This document shows positions 6,230 through 15,892 of a DNA stretch of 64,000 bases, piece by piece. Location: NCBI GenBank assembly GCA_963842355.1, contig CAWJGC010000005.1, positions 41,134 through 105,133 on the forward strand, in the 5' to 3' direction. The DNA comes from JASHPR01 sp963842355 (lineage in GTDB: Bacteria; Actinomycetota; Actinomycetes; Streptosporangiales; Streptosporangiaceae). Below the pieces are notes generated by a model. The model was not told where the DNA came from and did no database searches. It saw nothing but the letters and a program-made list of their open reading frames with translations. Position numbers and translations under genes: made by a program. Positions within the stretch are counted from its first letter, which is position 1. The number at the start of each line of letters is the position of its first letter.

Positions 6230-8726
6230 CTAGAGCTGGCCGACGTCGGTGATGCGCAGGACCGCCGCGCCGGCCTCGTCGGAGGCGTCCAGGTCGATCA
6301 GCGCGCTGATGCCCCAGTCATGATCCCCGGCCGGGTCGTCGAAGATCTGCCGCGCCGTCCAGTAGGTCCGTTCCTTCTCGATGATCAGCAGCCCCGGGCC
6401 TCGCGCGTCGGCGCCGGTCCCGATGTCGGCATGCTCGTCGAAGTACGGCTCCAGTGCCTCGGCCCAGGCGTCGGCGTTCCAGCCCGCCTCGGCGTCCAGC
6501 GCGCCCAGGTCCTCATACCGGCGCAGCGCGGCCAGCTCGACCCGGCGGAACAGGGCGTTACGGACCAGGACCCGGAACGCCCGCTGGTTGCCGGTCACCG
6601 CGGGCGGCCGCTCATCGATCGGGGCCCCGGACTCGCCCGCCGGGTCGCGCAGCCTCGCCCACTCGTCGATCAGGCTGGAGTCGACCTGCCGGACCAGCTC
6701 GCCCAGCCACTCGATCAGGTCCGTGAGCTCCTCGGTCCTGGCCTCCTCCGGCACGGTCTGCCGCAGCGCCTTGTACGCCTCGGCCAGGTAGCGCAGCACC
6801 AGCCCCTCGCACCGGGACAGCCCGTAGTAGCCGACGTACTCGACGAACGTCATCGCCCGCTCGTACATGTCCCGCGCCACCGACTTGGGCGCCAGTTCGT
6901 GATCGGCGACCCACGGGTGGCCCCGCCGGTAGATCTCGTACGCGCCGTCGAGAAGCTCGTCCAGCGGCCGGGGGTAGGTGACCGACTCGAGCAGATCCAT
7001 CCGCTCCTCGTACTCGATGCCGTCGGCCTTCATCTGGGCCACGGCCTCGCCGCGCGCCTTGAACAGCTGCGCCGCCAGCACCTGCCGCGGGTCGTCGAGG
7101 GTGGCCTCGATGACCGACAGCACGTCCAGCGGGTAGTCCGGTGACTCGCGGTCGAGCAGTTCGATCGCGGCCAGCGCGAGCGGTGACAGCGGCTGGTTGA
7201 GCGCGAAATCGGCCTGCAGGTCCACGGTCAGCCGCCACCGGCGGCCCTGCTCGTCGGGCTCGGCGAGCCGCTCGACCACGCCCCCGGCGAGCAGCGCGCG
7301 GTAGACGGCGAACGCCCGGCGGATGTGACGGCGCTGCGCGGCCGGGTCCTCGTGGTTGTCGGTCAGCAGGTGGCGCATGGCCGCGAAGGCGTCGCCCGGC
7401 CGCCCGATCACGTTCAGCAGCATCGCGTGGCTCACCGCGAAGCTGGACTGCAGCGGTTCCGGGTCGGCGGCGACCAGCCGCTCGAACGTGGGCTGGCCCC
7501 AGGAGACGAACCCCGGTGCGGGCTTCTTGCGCACCACCTTGCGGCGCTTCTTCGGGTCGTCTCCGGCCTTGGCCAGCGCCCGCTCGTTCTCGACCACGTG
7601 CTCGGGCGCCTGCACCACCACGTAGCCGGTGGTGTCGAACCCGGCCCGGCCCGCCCGGCCGGCGATCTGGTGGAACTCCCGCGCCTGCAGGTGGCGGCTG
7701 CGGGTCCCGTCGTACTTGGACAGCGCCGTGAACAGCACCGTGCGGATCGGGACGTTGATGCCGACGCCCAGGGTGTCGGTGCCGCAGATGACTTTCAGCA
7801 GGCGCCTGGGCCAGGGTCTCCACCAGGCGCCGGTACCGGGGCAGCATGCCGGCGTGGTGCACCCCGATCCCGTGCCGGACCAGCCGGGACAGCGTCTTGC
7901 CGAAGCCCGCGGTGAACCGGAAGTTGCCGATCAGATCCGCGATCGCGTCCTTCTCCGCGCGGGTGCACACGTTGACGCTCATCAGGGCCTGCGCCTGCTC
8001 CACCGCGGCCGCCTGGGTGAAGTGCACGATGTAGACCGGCGCCTGCCGGGTGGCGAGCAGTTCCTCCAGCGTCTCGTGCAGCGGCGTGATCACGTAGGAG
8101 AACAGCAGCGGCACCGGCCGGGCCGCCGAGCGGACGACGGCGGTCGGCCGGCCGGTGCGCCGGGTCAGGTCCCGCTCGAACCGGCTGACGTCGCCCAGCG
8201 TGGCCGACATCAGCAGGAACTGGGCGCGGGGCAGTTCGATCAGCGGCACCTGCCAGGCCCAGCCGCGGTCGGGGTCGGCGTAGAAGTGGAACTCGTCCAT
8301 GACCACCTGGCCGACGTCGGCCTGCTCCCCGTCGCGCAGCGCGATGTTGGCCAGGATCTCCGCGGTGCAGCAGATGATCGGGGCGTCGGCGTTGACGCTG
8401 GCGTCGCCGGTCATCATGCCGACGCGGTCCGGGCCGAACTCCTCGCACAACGCGAAGAACTTCTCCGACACCAGCGCCTTGACCGGCGCGGTGTAGAAGC
8501 TCCGCACGCCCTGGGCCAGCGCGGCGAAATGCGCGCCGACCGCCACCAGGCTCTTCCCGGACCCGGTCGGGGTGCTCAAGATCACGTTGGCCCCGGAGAC
8601 GATCTCGATCAGGGCCTCCTCCTGGTGCGGGTACAGGGACAGGCCCGCCAGCTTCGCCCAGCCCTCGAAGGCGTTGAAGAGATCGTCGGGGCCGGCGGTC
8701 TCCGGGAGCTGATCGGTGAGGGTCAT
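6230..8726 (-). pseudogene. Ski2/Mtr4-like DEAD/DEAH helicase with DUF3516 C-terminus, frameshifted
   Basis: The N-terminal part (ATG 8726) carries the superfamily 2 motifs: STPTGSGKS (Walker A), TAPVKALVSEK (Ia), MDEFHFYADPDRG (DEFH box II) and LLMSATLGD (III). Near 7800-7806 the frame breaks after YRRLVETLAQA. The correct continuation LLKVICGTDTLGVGINVPI is in another frame and runs on through HQIAGRAGRAG (VI) and the ~400-residue actinobacterial DUF3516 region to the stop at 6230. The two parts join into one ~830-residue protein if two bases are restored (or one removed). Homologues are intact, conserved RNA/DNA helicases of unknown exact role. A helicase of this conserved type being broken is suspicious for a sequence error. 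Confidence 0.85.
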
Positions 8727-8829
8727 AGCCTCACGGAAACAACGAGCCCCCGGGAAGTGTTCCGGCCGGGCCGGCATTCGCTTCGCTGCCCCGGGAACAA
8801 ACGAGCCGGCTGGTCGTGTTCGGCTGGGC

Positions 8830-9270
8830 ATGCCTCTTACCGGTGATTACGAGCCCAACACCATGTCATGGGCGCGCGACCAGGTGGACCTCTATGAGCG
8901 CTCCGGCGGGACCGAGGGAACCGAGCTGAACGGCAAGCCCGTGATCATCTTGACGTCGGTGGGCGCGAAGACGGGAAAGATCCGTAAGACTCCCCTGATG
9001 CGGGTCGAGCACGACGGAGAGTACGCCGTGGTCGCGTCCCTGGGCGGTGCGCCCAAGCACCCGGTCTGGTACTACAACCTGACCGCGAACCCGCACGTGG
9101 AACTGCAGGATGGCGCGGTCAAGAAGGACTACCAGGCCCACGAGGCTGCCGGCGCCGAACGCGCGGCCTGGTGGGAGCGGGCCGTGGCCGCGTGGCCGGA
9201 CTACGCGGCGTATCAGGAGAAGACGACCCGGGTCATTCCCGTGTTCGTGCTCACGCCCATGGACCTGTAG
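8830..9270 (+). CDS. Deazaflavin (F420)-dependent nitroreductase-family protein
   Basis: A 146-residue protein of the Ddn-like flavin/deazaflavin-binding split-barrel family. The hallmarks are VIILTSVGAKTGKIRKTPLM (residues ~36-55), VVASLGGAPKHPVWYYNLTANP (~65-86) and the C-terminal IPVFVLTPM. Relatives reduce quinones or nitro compounds with reduced F420; length matches the family (~145-150). The start at ATG 8830 gives the standard N-terminus. It is divergent from the helicase gene, sharing a ~100-bp upstream region, and its 3' side faces the hairpin-repeat cluster. The physiological substrate is not evident. Confidence 0.85.
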   Translation: MPLTGDYEPNTMSWARDQVDLYERSGGTEGTELNGKPVIILTSVGAKTGKIRKTPLMRVEHDGEYAVVASLGGAPKHPVWYYNLTANPHVELQDGAVKKDYQAHEAAGAERAAWWERAVAAWPDYAAYQEKTTRVIPVFVLTPMDL

Positions 9271-9272
9271 CC

Positions 9273-9433
9273 GGGGTCGTCCCCCCGGGCAACACCGCGG
9301 GGGGGTCCCGGGGGGTCGTCCCCCCCGGGCAACACCGCGTAGCGATGCCAGCCGCGACGGCCGACCGGAGGCCGGCCCGAGCGGATGGCATGCGGGGGGG
9401 TCCTGGGGGGTCGTCCCCCCCGGGCAACACCGC
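9273..9433. repeat. Three copies of a GC hairpin element (REP-like)
   Basis: The unit is a G4-6 / TCGT / C6-7 hairpin followed by an invariant GGGCAACACCGC. Copies lie at 9273-9298, 9310-9338 and 9405-9433. The third copy ends directly at the stop codon of the response regulator gene. Between copies 2 and 3 is a further partly symmetric stretch. The cluster occupies the entire gap between two convergent genes, so it could act as a bidirectional terminator as well as a dispersed extragenic repeat. Confidence 0.8.
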
Positions 9434-10116
9434 TAGTCCGGCTCGCCGGGGCGCACGATGCCGGTCTCGTAGGCCAGGATCACGGCCTGCACCCGGTCCC
9501 GCAGCCCGAGCTTGGCCAGCAGGTTCCCGACGTGCGATTTCACGGTCGCCTCGCTGACGACCAGGTCGGCGGCGACCTCCGCGTTGGTCAGGCCGCGGGC
9601 CAGCCGCAGCAGGATGTCGTGTTCCCTGGCGGTCAGCGAGGCCAGCCGGGACGGCGCCGGCAGCGTCTGTGCCGGCCTGCGGGCGAACGCGTCGATCAGC
9701 CGGATCGTCACCGACGGCGCGAGCAGCGCGTTACCCGTGGCGGCGATCCTGACCGCCGCGATCAGGTCGTGCCGCGGCGCGTCCTTCAGCATGAATCCGC
9801 TCGCCCCGGCCCGCAGTGCCTCGTACACGTAGTCATCGAGGTCGAACGTGGTCAGCATGACCACCTTGGGCCCGGTGGTACGGTCCCCGCCGGTGATCTG
9901 CCTGGTGGCCTCCAGGCCATCCATCTCCGGCATCCGCACGTCCATCAGGATCACGTCGGGCCGGTGGTCGGCGGCCGCCCGGACGGCCTGCGTCCCGTTG
10001 GCCGCCTCGGCCACCACGGTGATCCCGTCCGCGGCCTCGAGGATCACGCAGAACCCGGTGCGGACCAGTTCCTGGTCGTCGGCGACCAGCACCCGGATCG
10101 GGTCGGCTCCGGTCAT
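9433..10116 (-). CDS. NarL/FixJ-family response regulator
   Basis: A 227-residue protein with an N-terminal receiver (acidic pair D13-D14, phospho-acceptor D59 in VILMDVRMPEMDG, switch region VVMLTTFDLDDYV, conserved Lys in FMLKDAP). The C-terminal LuxR-type helix-turn-helix reads LTAREHDILLRLARGLTNAE then VSEATVKSHVGNLLAKLGL. Its start overlaps the stop of the histidine kinase gene by ATGA, so kinase and regulator are co-translated. The pair is divergent from a four-gene ABC operon and most likely controls it. Its last codon abuts a hairpin repeat. Confidence 0.93.
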   Translation of the reverse strand: MTGADPIRVLVADDQELVRTGFCVILEAADGITVVAEAANGTQAVRAAADHRPDVILMDVRMPEMDGLEATRQITGGDRTTGPKVVMLTTFDLDDYVYEALRAGASGFMLKDAPRHDLIAAVRIAATGNALLAPSVTIRLIDAFARRPAQTLPAPSRLASLTAREHDILLRLARGLTNAEVAADLVVSEATVKSHVGNLLAKLGLRDRVQAVILAYETGIVRPGEPD

Positions 10117-11339
10117 GGCGCCGGCAGCCGGGCCGTGACCGCGAACCCGCCGGTCCGGCCCGGGCCGACGGTCAGGCTGCCGCCGCAGGACGCGACCCGC
10201 TCGGCGATGCCGGCCAGCCCGAATCCGCCCGGCCCGGCCGGCCGCGCCCGGCTGCCGTTCGCTGCTTCGCGCCCGTTGACGGCGGGCGGCGCCGGCCGGC
10301 CGGGCGTGGCGGCGACGGGGCCGCGACCGGTGTCGGTCACGGAGACGGTGACGTACCCGGGCTCGTAGCTGAGGGTCACCGCCGCCTGGCCCGCGCCGGA
10401 GTGCCTGACCGTGTTGGTCAGCGCCTCCTGCACGATCCGGTAGGCGGCCAGGTCCACGCCGGGCGCCAGCCTGCTCGGGCGGCCCTCCACCCGCAGGTCC
10501 ACGGCGATCCCGGCCCGGCGTACCGGCACGAGTACCTCGTCGAGCTCGCTGACCGACGGGGACGGTGACGTGCTGGCCCGGCGGCCGGCCAGGTCGGCCG
10601 GGCCGCGCAGGACGCCGAGGAGCCGGCGGAGCTCGGTCAGCGCCTCGCGCGCGGTCTCGCCGATGATCTGCACGGACTTGGCCGCCTCGGCCAGGCCGGG
10701 CAGCAGCGAGGCGGCGGCCTCGGACTGGACCGCCATCAGGCTGACGTGATGGGCCACCACGTCGTGCAGTTCCCTGGCGATCCTGGCCCGCTCCTGCGCG
10801 GCGGCCAGCGCCACCTGCTGGTCACGCTCGGCCTCCGCGTGCTCGGCCCGCGCCTCGACCTCCTGCAGGTAGGCCCGGCGGGAGCGGCTGAGGATGCCGC
10901 CCCGGCCCGCGGCGGCGAACAACAGTATCGCGACGAAGAAGTCGTAGGGCTCGGTGTGGCCGGGTGTGGTCTGCCCCTGGATGATGCCCGCCAGCGTCAG
11001 GGCGCCGATCACCCAGCGCACCCGCGTCGAGCTGCGGTCCATCACCGTATAGAAGGCAATCATCGAGGCGAGCGGCAGCGGCGCGAACCCGATGCCCAGG
11101 TCGTCGTAGATCCCGCGGGGAATCCCGATGACCAGGTAAGTGGCGACCGGCCAGCGCCGCCGCCAGATCAGCGGCAAGGCCTGCAGCACAACCAGCGCGA
11201 ACGCCAGGTCGGGCAGGCGCAGCTGCCTGGCCTCCGGGATCAGCGAGCCTACGTAATAAGCGGCCAGCGCCAGCGCGAGCGCGAGGTCCTGCATGCGCGG
11301 CGATAGCGCGGCAGCCCAGGTGGCGAGCCTCTTCACCAT
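10113..11339 (-). CDS. Sensor histidine kinase (NarL-partner, HisKA_3 type)
   Basis: A 408-residue kinase if started at ATG 11339 (MVKRLATWAAALSP). The N-terminal ~150 residues form about five membrane segments (for example LALALALAAYYVGSLI). A coiled region follows, then the HisKA_3 box ERARIARELHDVVAHHVSLM with the phospho-His in ELHD, and the HATPase_c motifs ALTNTVRHSG (N box) and GFGLAGIAERVASCGG. The open frame continues to 11651 but that extension is low-complexity and lies over the divergent promoter. It is coupled to the response regulator by a 4-bp overlap. The signal sensed is unknown; the absence of a large extracytoplasmic domain suggests sensing in the membrane or through the adjacent ABC permease. 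Confidence 0.9.
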   Translation of the reverse strand: MVKRLATWAAALSPRMQDLALALALAAYYVGSLIPEARQLRLPDLAFALVVLQALPLIWRRRWPVATYLVIGIPRGIYDDLGIGFAPLPLASMIAFYTVMDRSSTRVRWVIGALTLAGIIQGQTTPGHTEPYDFFVAILLFAAAGRGGILSRSRRAYLQEVEARAEHAEAERDQQVALAAAQERARIARELHDVVAHHVSLMAVQSEAAASLLPGLAEAAKSVQIIGETAREALTELRRLLGVLRGPADLAGRRASTSPSPSVSELDEVLVPVRRAGIAVDLRVEGRPSRLAPGVDLAAYRIVQEALTNTVRHSGAGQAAVTLSYEPGYVTVSVTDTGRGPVAATPGRPAPPAVNGREAANGSRARPAGPGGFGLAGIAERVASCGGSLTVGPGRTGGFAVTARLPAP

Positions 11340-11514
11340 CCGATCGTAAGGGCCGCCCGGGGCGCGGGCCATCCTCCGCCCGGCTGAACTGCGGACCCCT
11401 ACCTGCGGTGGAGTTCCGGCCTCCGCGGGGCGGCGAACCACGCGCCAGGGATGGCCGCGGAAACGGGCACCGCGGCCGATGTGGCCGGGTGGCCCGGCGG
11501 CAGACCATGAGGGC

Positions 11515-12357
11515 ATGAGACTCCTGACCAGATCACCCGAACGCCAGGCCGGCCGGCCCCGCGCCGCGGCCGAGCCCGGCGGCACCACCACCGTGCCCGC
11601 GACGGCACCCCAGCGAACGGGGCAGGCACCGTCGGCCGCTCCGGCCATCATCGAACTGGCCCGCGTCGAGAAGATCTACCGGACGAAGACGCGACGGGGT
11701 GGCGCGCCGGGGGTCGGGTTCCCCGCCCTGAGCGGCGTGGACCTGGCCATCGCCGCCGGGGAGATGGTGGCGATCACCGGCCCGTCGGGCAGCGGCAAGA
11801 CCACGATCATCAACCTCATCGCCGGCATCGACCGGCCGACCGCCGGCACGGTGACGGTCGACGGCAGCCGCCTGGACCAGATGACCGAGGAACAGCTTGC
11901 CGTCTGGCGCGGCGCCACCATCGGCATCGTGTTCCAGTTCTTCCAGCTCATGCCCACGCTCACCGCGGTGGAGAACGCCACGCTCCCGCTGGACCTGGCC
12001 CGGCTCGGCCCCGCGCGCGAGCGCAAGGCCAGGGCGAGCCGCCACCTGGCCACGGTCGGGCTCGCCGACCGCGGCGACCGGCTGCCGCTGGAGCTGTCCG
12101 GCGGGGAGCAGCAGCGCGTCGCGATCGCCCGGGCGATGGCCTGCGAGCCGCCGATCCTGCTCGGCGACGAGCCCACGGGCAACCTGGACACCGGCATGGC
12201 GCAGGAGATGTTCAGGCTGCTCAAAGGCTTGAACGAGAACGGGACCACGGTGGTGTATGTCACGCACGACCAGGCTCTGGCCGCGATGGCATCACGGATC
12301 GTGTCCGTTCGCGACGGACTGATCGTGGGCGACACAGCGCGGGGAGACACGCCATGA
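11515..12357 (+). CDS. ABC transporter ATP-binding protein, MacB/LolD type
   Basis: A 280-residue ATPase. The NBD begins near residue 45 (IIELARVEKIYRTKTRRG), with Walker A GPSGSGKTT, Q-loop QFFQLMPTLTAVENA, signature LSGGEQQRVAIARAM and Walker B ILLGDEPTGNLDTG. The GNLD form is typical of MacB/LolD/FtsE partners of FtsX-like permeases. The first ~40 residues are a Pro/Ala-rich leader, so a later start is possible. Its stop overlaps the permease start by ATGA. It is divergent from the two-component genes and is the first gene of a four-gene coupled operon. Confidence 0.9.
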   Translation: MRLLTRSPERQAGRPRAAAEPGGTTTVPATAPQRTGQAPSAAPAIIELARVEKIYRTKTRRGGAPGVGFPALSGVDLAIAAGEMVAITGPSGSGKTTIINLIAGIDRPTAGTVTVDGSRLDQMTEEQLAVWRGATIGIVFQFFQLMPTLTAVENATLPLDLARLGPARERKARASRHLATVGLADRGDRLPLELSGGEQQRVAIARAMACEPPILLGDEPTGNLDTGMAQEMFRLLKGLNENGTTVVYVTHDQALAAMASRIVSVRDGLIVGDTARGDTP

Positions 12358-14759
12358 GCACGCTGAGCCGCAAGGCCTGGGGTGACCTGACCCGCCGCCG
12401 CGGCCGCACGCTGCTGGCCGTGTTCACGCTGAGCATCGCGATCGCGAGCCTCGGCTTCCTCGCGGTACCGAGCCTGCTGAACGCGGCGATGAATGGCCAG
12501 GTCACCGACAGTCACCTGTACGACGTCGCCGTGTCCACCAGCACGCTGGACCTGACGCCCGCCCAGCTCGGCGCGCTCGGCCGATTGCCGGGCGTGGCCG
12601 CCGTCAGCCCCGCCGTGGGCTACGCCACCACCGCGGTCACCGCATCCGGCCCGCAGAACATCGAACTGGGCGGCACCGGCCTGTCGTCCGCGCGGGTCAA
12701 CACCGTCCCGCTGATGTCCGGCCGACTGCCCGGCCCAGGCGAGGTGCTGGCGGACGCGGGCAACGCCCGGGCCACCGGCTTCAGCGTCCCCAATGGCGGC
12801 ACGCTGGACGTACGGACGGCCAGCGGCCGGATCGTGCGACTGCGGGTCAGCGGCACCGGGCTGAACCTGTACGCGACCCCCGGCGCGAACGGCTCGACCA
12901 CGCCGGTCTTCTACGCCTCCGCTGCCGCCGTGGAATCGCTCGCCGGCCTGCGCGGCTACAACTACCTGGGGTTCCGGCTCACCGACGACAGCCTGGCCGC
13001 GCAGTCCCGGGTGATCAGCGAGATCCGCGCCTACCTGACCGCGCAGACCGGGACGGATCCGATCACCGCGCTGCCCGACGTCCGGGCCTCGGGGCAGTGG
13101 CCGGGACAGTCCGGGTTCAACCACATCATGGTGCTGCTGTACATCATCACGATCCTCGCGTTCGTCTCCGCCGTGTTCCTGATCTCGGCCACGATGAACA
13201 CCCTCATCGCCGAGCAGGCCGGCGAGATCGCCATCCTCAAGACACTCGGCGGCCGCCGCAGGCAGATCGCCGGCATCATCCTGCGCACGGCGGCGATCCT
13301 CGGCGCCGCCGGGGCGGTCATCGGCACGCTGATCGGCATCGCCGTCGCTTACGTACTGGCCAGCTACTTCGCCGTGAAGTTCGTCGACGTCTCGTTCGGG
13401 TTCGGGGTCGCCACCCCGGTCGTGGTGGCCAGCCTCGCGGGAGGCCCGGCTGTCGCGGTCGCCGCGTCGCTGCCCGCGCTGCGGCGTGCGCTGCGCAGGC
13501 CCGTGGCGCAGACCCTGGCGGGCACAGTCACCAGCGGATACGGATCTGGCCGGCTCGACCGCCTGGCCGCGCGCAGCGGCCTGCTGGCCGGAGCCGAGGT
13601 TCCCGACAGCGTGCGGATGGGAGTCCGCAACGCGCTGCGGCAAAAGCACCGCAGCGTGGCCGCGATCGCGCAGGTCGCCGTCGCGGCCGGGCTCGCGATC
13701 TCGTTCCTGGCCCTCGGCCAGTCGGTCACCGCGGTCATCGGCCAGACCATCGGCAAGCTGCACTACAGCTTCGCCACGGGGGAGGCCAGCGGCCACGGCT
13801 CGCGGCCGTTCGGCGCTCAGGCGCTCGCGGTGGCGGCCTCGACCCCCGGCGTCACGGGCGTCGAACCCGTCGAGACGAGCTCGGTGCAGGACAACGGCCA
13901 GACCTACGCGGCGTGGGGCCTGGGCAACCGCACCTTCTACGACTACAAGCTGAGTGCGGGCCGCTGGTTCACCGCCGCGGATACCGCCGCCGGCGCCCAG
14001 CCTGCCGTGTCGCCCGTGGTGCTCGGCCCGGCCGTCGCGCGCACCACCGGTGCCCGGGTCGGACAGATCCTCACGCTGACCATGGCCGCGGGAACCACCC
14101 GGGTCCGCGTCATCGGCATCGACACCGGCCAGCCCAACGCGGGCAACACCGTGTTCTTCCCGCGGCCGGTGCTGGAGCGCCTGGACGGCACGCCCGGCAC
14201 CGCCGACTCGATGTGGTTCAGCACCGCGAGCGACGCCCACGCCGCTGTCGACCGGGCGACCACCGCCGCCGCGAACCGGCTGGCCGCCGCCGGGTACCCG
14301 GTCAGCACCACGGAGATCTACGTGGCCGAGGCGCAGATCACCGCGGCCGACACCGCGATCCTCACGATCGTGGAGATCCTGGGCCTGGTGGTGGTGGCGA
14401 TCATGCTGATGGGCCTGGCCAGCTCCCTCAGCATGGGGGTCATCGAGCGCACCAGGGAGGTCGGGATCCTGCGCTGCCTGGGCGCCCGGGCCCGCCAGGT
14501 CCGGAGGGTCTTCAGCGCGGAGGCGACGGTTCTGGCCGTCGCGGGCTGGGTATGCGGAGTCCTGCTCGGCTGGCTGATCTACGAAGGGTTGCTGGCGCTC
14601 CTGTTCCACAACGTCGAAGTCAGCCTCCCGCAGGAATTCCCGCCGGCCATCCCGCTGATCACGCTCGCGGGCGTCCTCGTGCTCACGCTCGCCGTCATCC
14701 GCGGGCCGCTGCGCCGCGCCACCCGGATCCGGCCCGGCGCGGCCCTCAGGTACCAGTGA
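12354..14759 (+). CDS. FtsX-like ABC permease
   Basis: An 801-residue membrane protein of the duplicated FtsX/MacB-like permease type. It has an N-terminal TM near LLAVFTLSIAIASLGFLAV, a large extracytoplasmic MacB_PCD-like domain (residues ~60-240), a three-TM FtsX unit around residues 255-390, a second short TM plus periplasmic domain, and a C-terminal FtsX unit ending with TRIRPGAALRYQ. Such permeases do not usually form import channels: they extrude peptides, antibiotics or lipids, or transmit force, with the LolD-type ATPase encoded just upstream. It overlaps both neighbours (ATGA and 1 bp). Confidence 0.92.
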   Translation: MSTLSRKAWGDLTRRRGRTLLAVFTLSIAIASLGFLAVPSLLNAAMNGQVTDSHLYDVAVSTSTLDLTPAQLGALGRLPGVAAVSPAVGYATTAVTASGPQNIELGGTGLSSARVNTVPLMSGRLPGPGEVLADAGNARATGFSVPNGGTLDVRTASGRIVRLRVSGTGLNLYATPGANGSTTPVFYASAAAVESLAGLRGYNYLGFRLTDDSLAAQSRVISEIRAYLTAQTGTDPITALPDVRASGQWPGQSGFNHIMVLLYIITILAFVSAVFLISATMNTLIAEQAGEIAILKTLGGRRRQIAGIILRTAAILGAAGAVIGTLIGIAVAYVLASYFAVKFVDVSFGFGVATPVVVASLAGGPAVAVAASLPALRRALRRPVAQTLAGTVTSGYGSGRLDRLAARSGLLAGAEVPDSVRMGVRNALRQKHRSVAAIAQVAVAAGLAISFLALGQSVTAVIGQTIGKLHYSFATGEASGHGSRPFGAQALAVAASTPGVTGVEPVETSSVQDNGQTYAAWGLGNRTFYDYKLSAGRWFTAADTAAGAQPAVSPVVLGPAVARTTGARVGQILTLTMAAGTTRVRVIGIDTGQPNAGNTVFFPRPVLERLDGTPGTADSMWFSTASDAHAAVDRATTAAANRLAAAGYPVSTTEIYVAEAQITAADTAILTIVEILGLVVVAIMLMGLASSLSMGVIERTREVGILRCLGARARQVRRVFSAEATVLAVAGWVCGVLLGWLIYEGLLALLFHNVEVSLPQEFPPAIPLITLAGVLVLTLAVIRGPLRRATRIRPGAALRYQ

Positions 14760-15892
14760 TGTACTTCCTGATCAGGTGGCTCATCAGGCGGCTGAGGCAC
14801 CGAGACATGTCCCCCGACGCATTCCCCGCCGAGCCGACCGTCGCCAGGCTTGACCGCGACGAGCCCGAGGCCCGCCCGCGGGCCGGCCACTTCGGGAGCC
14901 TGGCGAGGGGGGCGGCTTCCGCCGGGACGAGCGGTGCCCCGCCGGCACTCGCCGCCCCGGCGCTGTCCGTCCATGGTCTGGGCAAGCGCTTCGGCCACCG
15001 GGTCGCGTTCCAGGACGTCTCCTTCGAGATCGGCTACGGCGAGGTCTTCGGTTTCCTCGGGCCGAACGGCGCCGGGAAGACGACGACCGTGCGGACCCTC
15101 GGCACGCTCATCGCCCCGACCTCGGGCTCGGCCACGGTGGCCGGGATCCCGCTCACGGCCGAGAACGGAGTGGAGATCCGCCGGCGCATCTCGATCATGC
15201 CGGAATCGCCGGGCCTGTACCTGCGCCTGAGCGTGGCCGAGAACCTCGAATGCTTCGCCGACCTCTACCAGACAACCGACTCCCGCGACCGGATCGACCG
15301 CGCGCTGCGCGCCGTCCACCTCGCCGACCGGGCCGGCGATGCGTGCGGTTCCCTGTCCAAGGGCCTGCGCCAGCGGGTCGCCCTGGCCCGGGCGCTGCTG
15401 CCCGACCCGGAGGTGCTGTTCCTCGACGAGCCGACCGCCGGCCTGGATCCGGTCGCCGCCCGCGACGTCCACGGCCTGGTCGACGAGCTCCGGCGGCGCG
15501 GCGTCACGATCTTCCTGACCACGCATCGCCTCGAGGAGGCCGAACGCCTCTGCGATCGCGTCGCGATCCTGAACACGACCTTGCGCACGATCGGCCGGCC
15601 CGACGAGCTGCGCGACCAGCTTTTCGCCAAGACGCTCACGGTCCGCGCCCGCGTCCCGCTGCCCGATCCGGACCGGGTCTTCGCCGGCCTCCCGGCCGTC
15701 GACGGCTGGCGCTCCCGCGGCCCGGCCAGCTACGTCCTCGCCGTGTCCGATGAGACCGCCGCCGCACCAGCGGTCACCCGGGCGCTCGTAGCGGCCGGCG
15801 CCGACGTCCTGTCGATCAGCGAGTCGCGCCATTCCCTCGAGGACGTCTACCTCGAGCTGATCAGCGAGGACGAGGAGGCGCACCAGAGATGA
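14759..15892 (+). CDS. ABC-2 type ATP-binding protein (NatA/DrrA-like)
   Basis: A 377-residue ATPase. The first ~75 residues are unusual: a basic helix MYFLIRWLIRRLRHRD followed by a disordered Pro/Ala/Glu linker; a shorter start at ATG 14808 is possible. The NBD has Walker A GPNGAGKTT, Q-loop MPESPGLYLRLSVAEN, signature LSKGLRQRVALARAL and Walker B VLFLDEPTAGLD, then an H-loop TTHRLEEAERLCD. The form resembles exporters of the NatA/DrrA class. It starts within the stop of the FtsX permease (TGATG) and overlaps the ABC-2 permease by ATGA, so two different ABC systems share one transcript. Confidence 0.9.
   Translation: MYFLIRWLIRRLRHRDMSPDAFPAEPTVARLDRDEPEARPRAGHFGSLARGAASAGTSGAPPALAAPALSVHGLGKRFGHRVAFQDVSFEIGYGEVFGFLGPNGAGKTTTVRTLGTLIAPTSGSATVAGIPLTAENGVEIRRRISIMPESPGLYLRLSVAENLECFADLYQTTDSRDRIDRALRAVHLADRAGDACGSLSKGLRQRVALARALLPDPEVLFLDEPTAGLDPVAARDVHGLVDELRRRGVTIFLTTHRLEEAERLCDRVAILNTTLRTIGRPDELRDQLFAKTLTVRARVPLPDPDRVFAGLPAVDGWRSRGPASYVLAVSDETAAAPAVTRALVAAGADVLSISESRHSLEDVYLELISEDEEAHQR

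Noticed and set aside
11340..11651. N-terminal extension of the histidine kinase
   Set aside because: Low-complexity and overlaps the divergent promoter; ATG 11339 gives a normal membrane domain.
11676..14609. 977-codon open frame antisense to the ABC ATPase and permease genes
   Set aside because: Low-complexity Arg/Asp/Gly sequence; the sense strand has clear ABC motifs.
13097..14758. Upstream extension of the NatA-type ATPase frame
   Set aside because: It lies entirely over the FtsX permease in another frame and is low complexity; the NBD gene starts at 14759.
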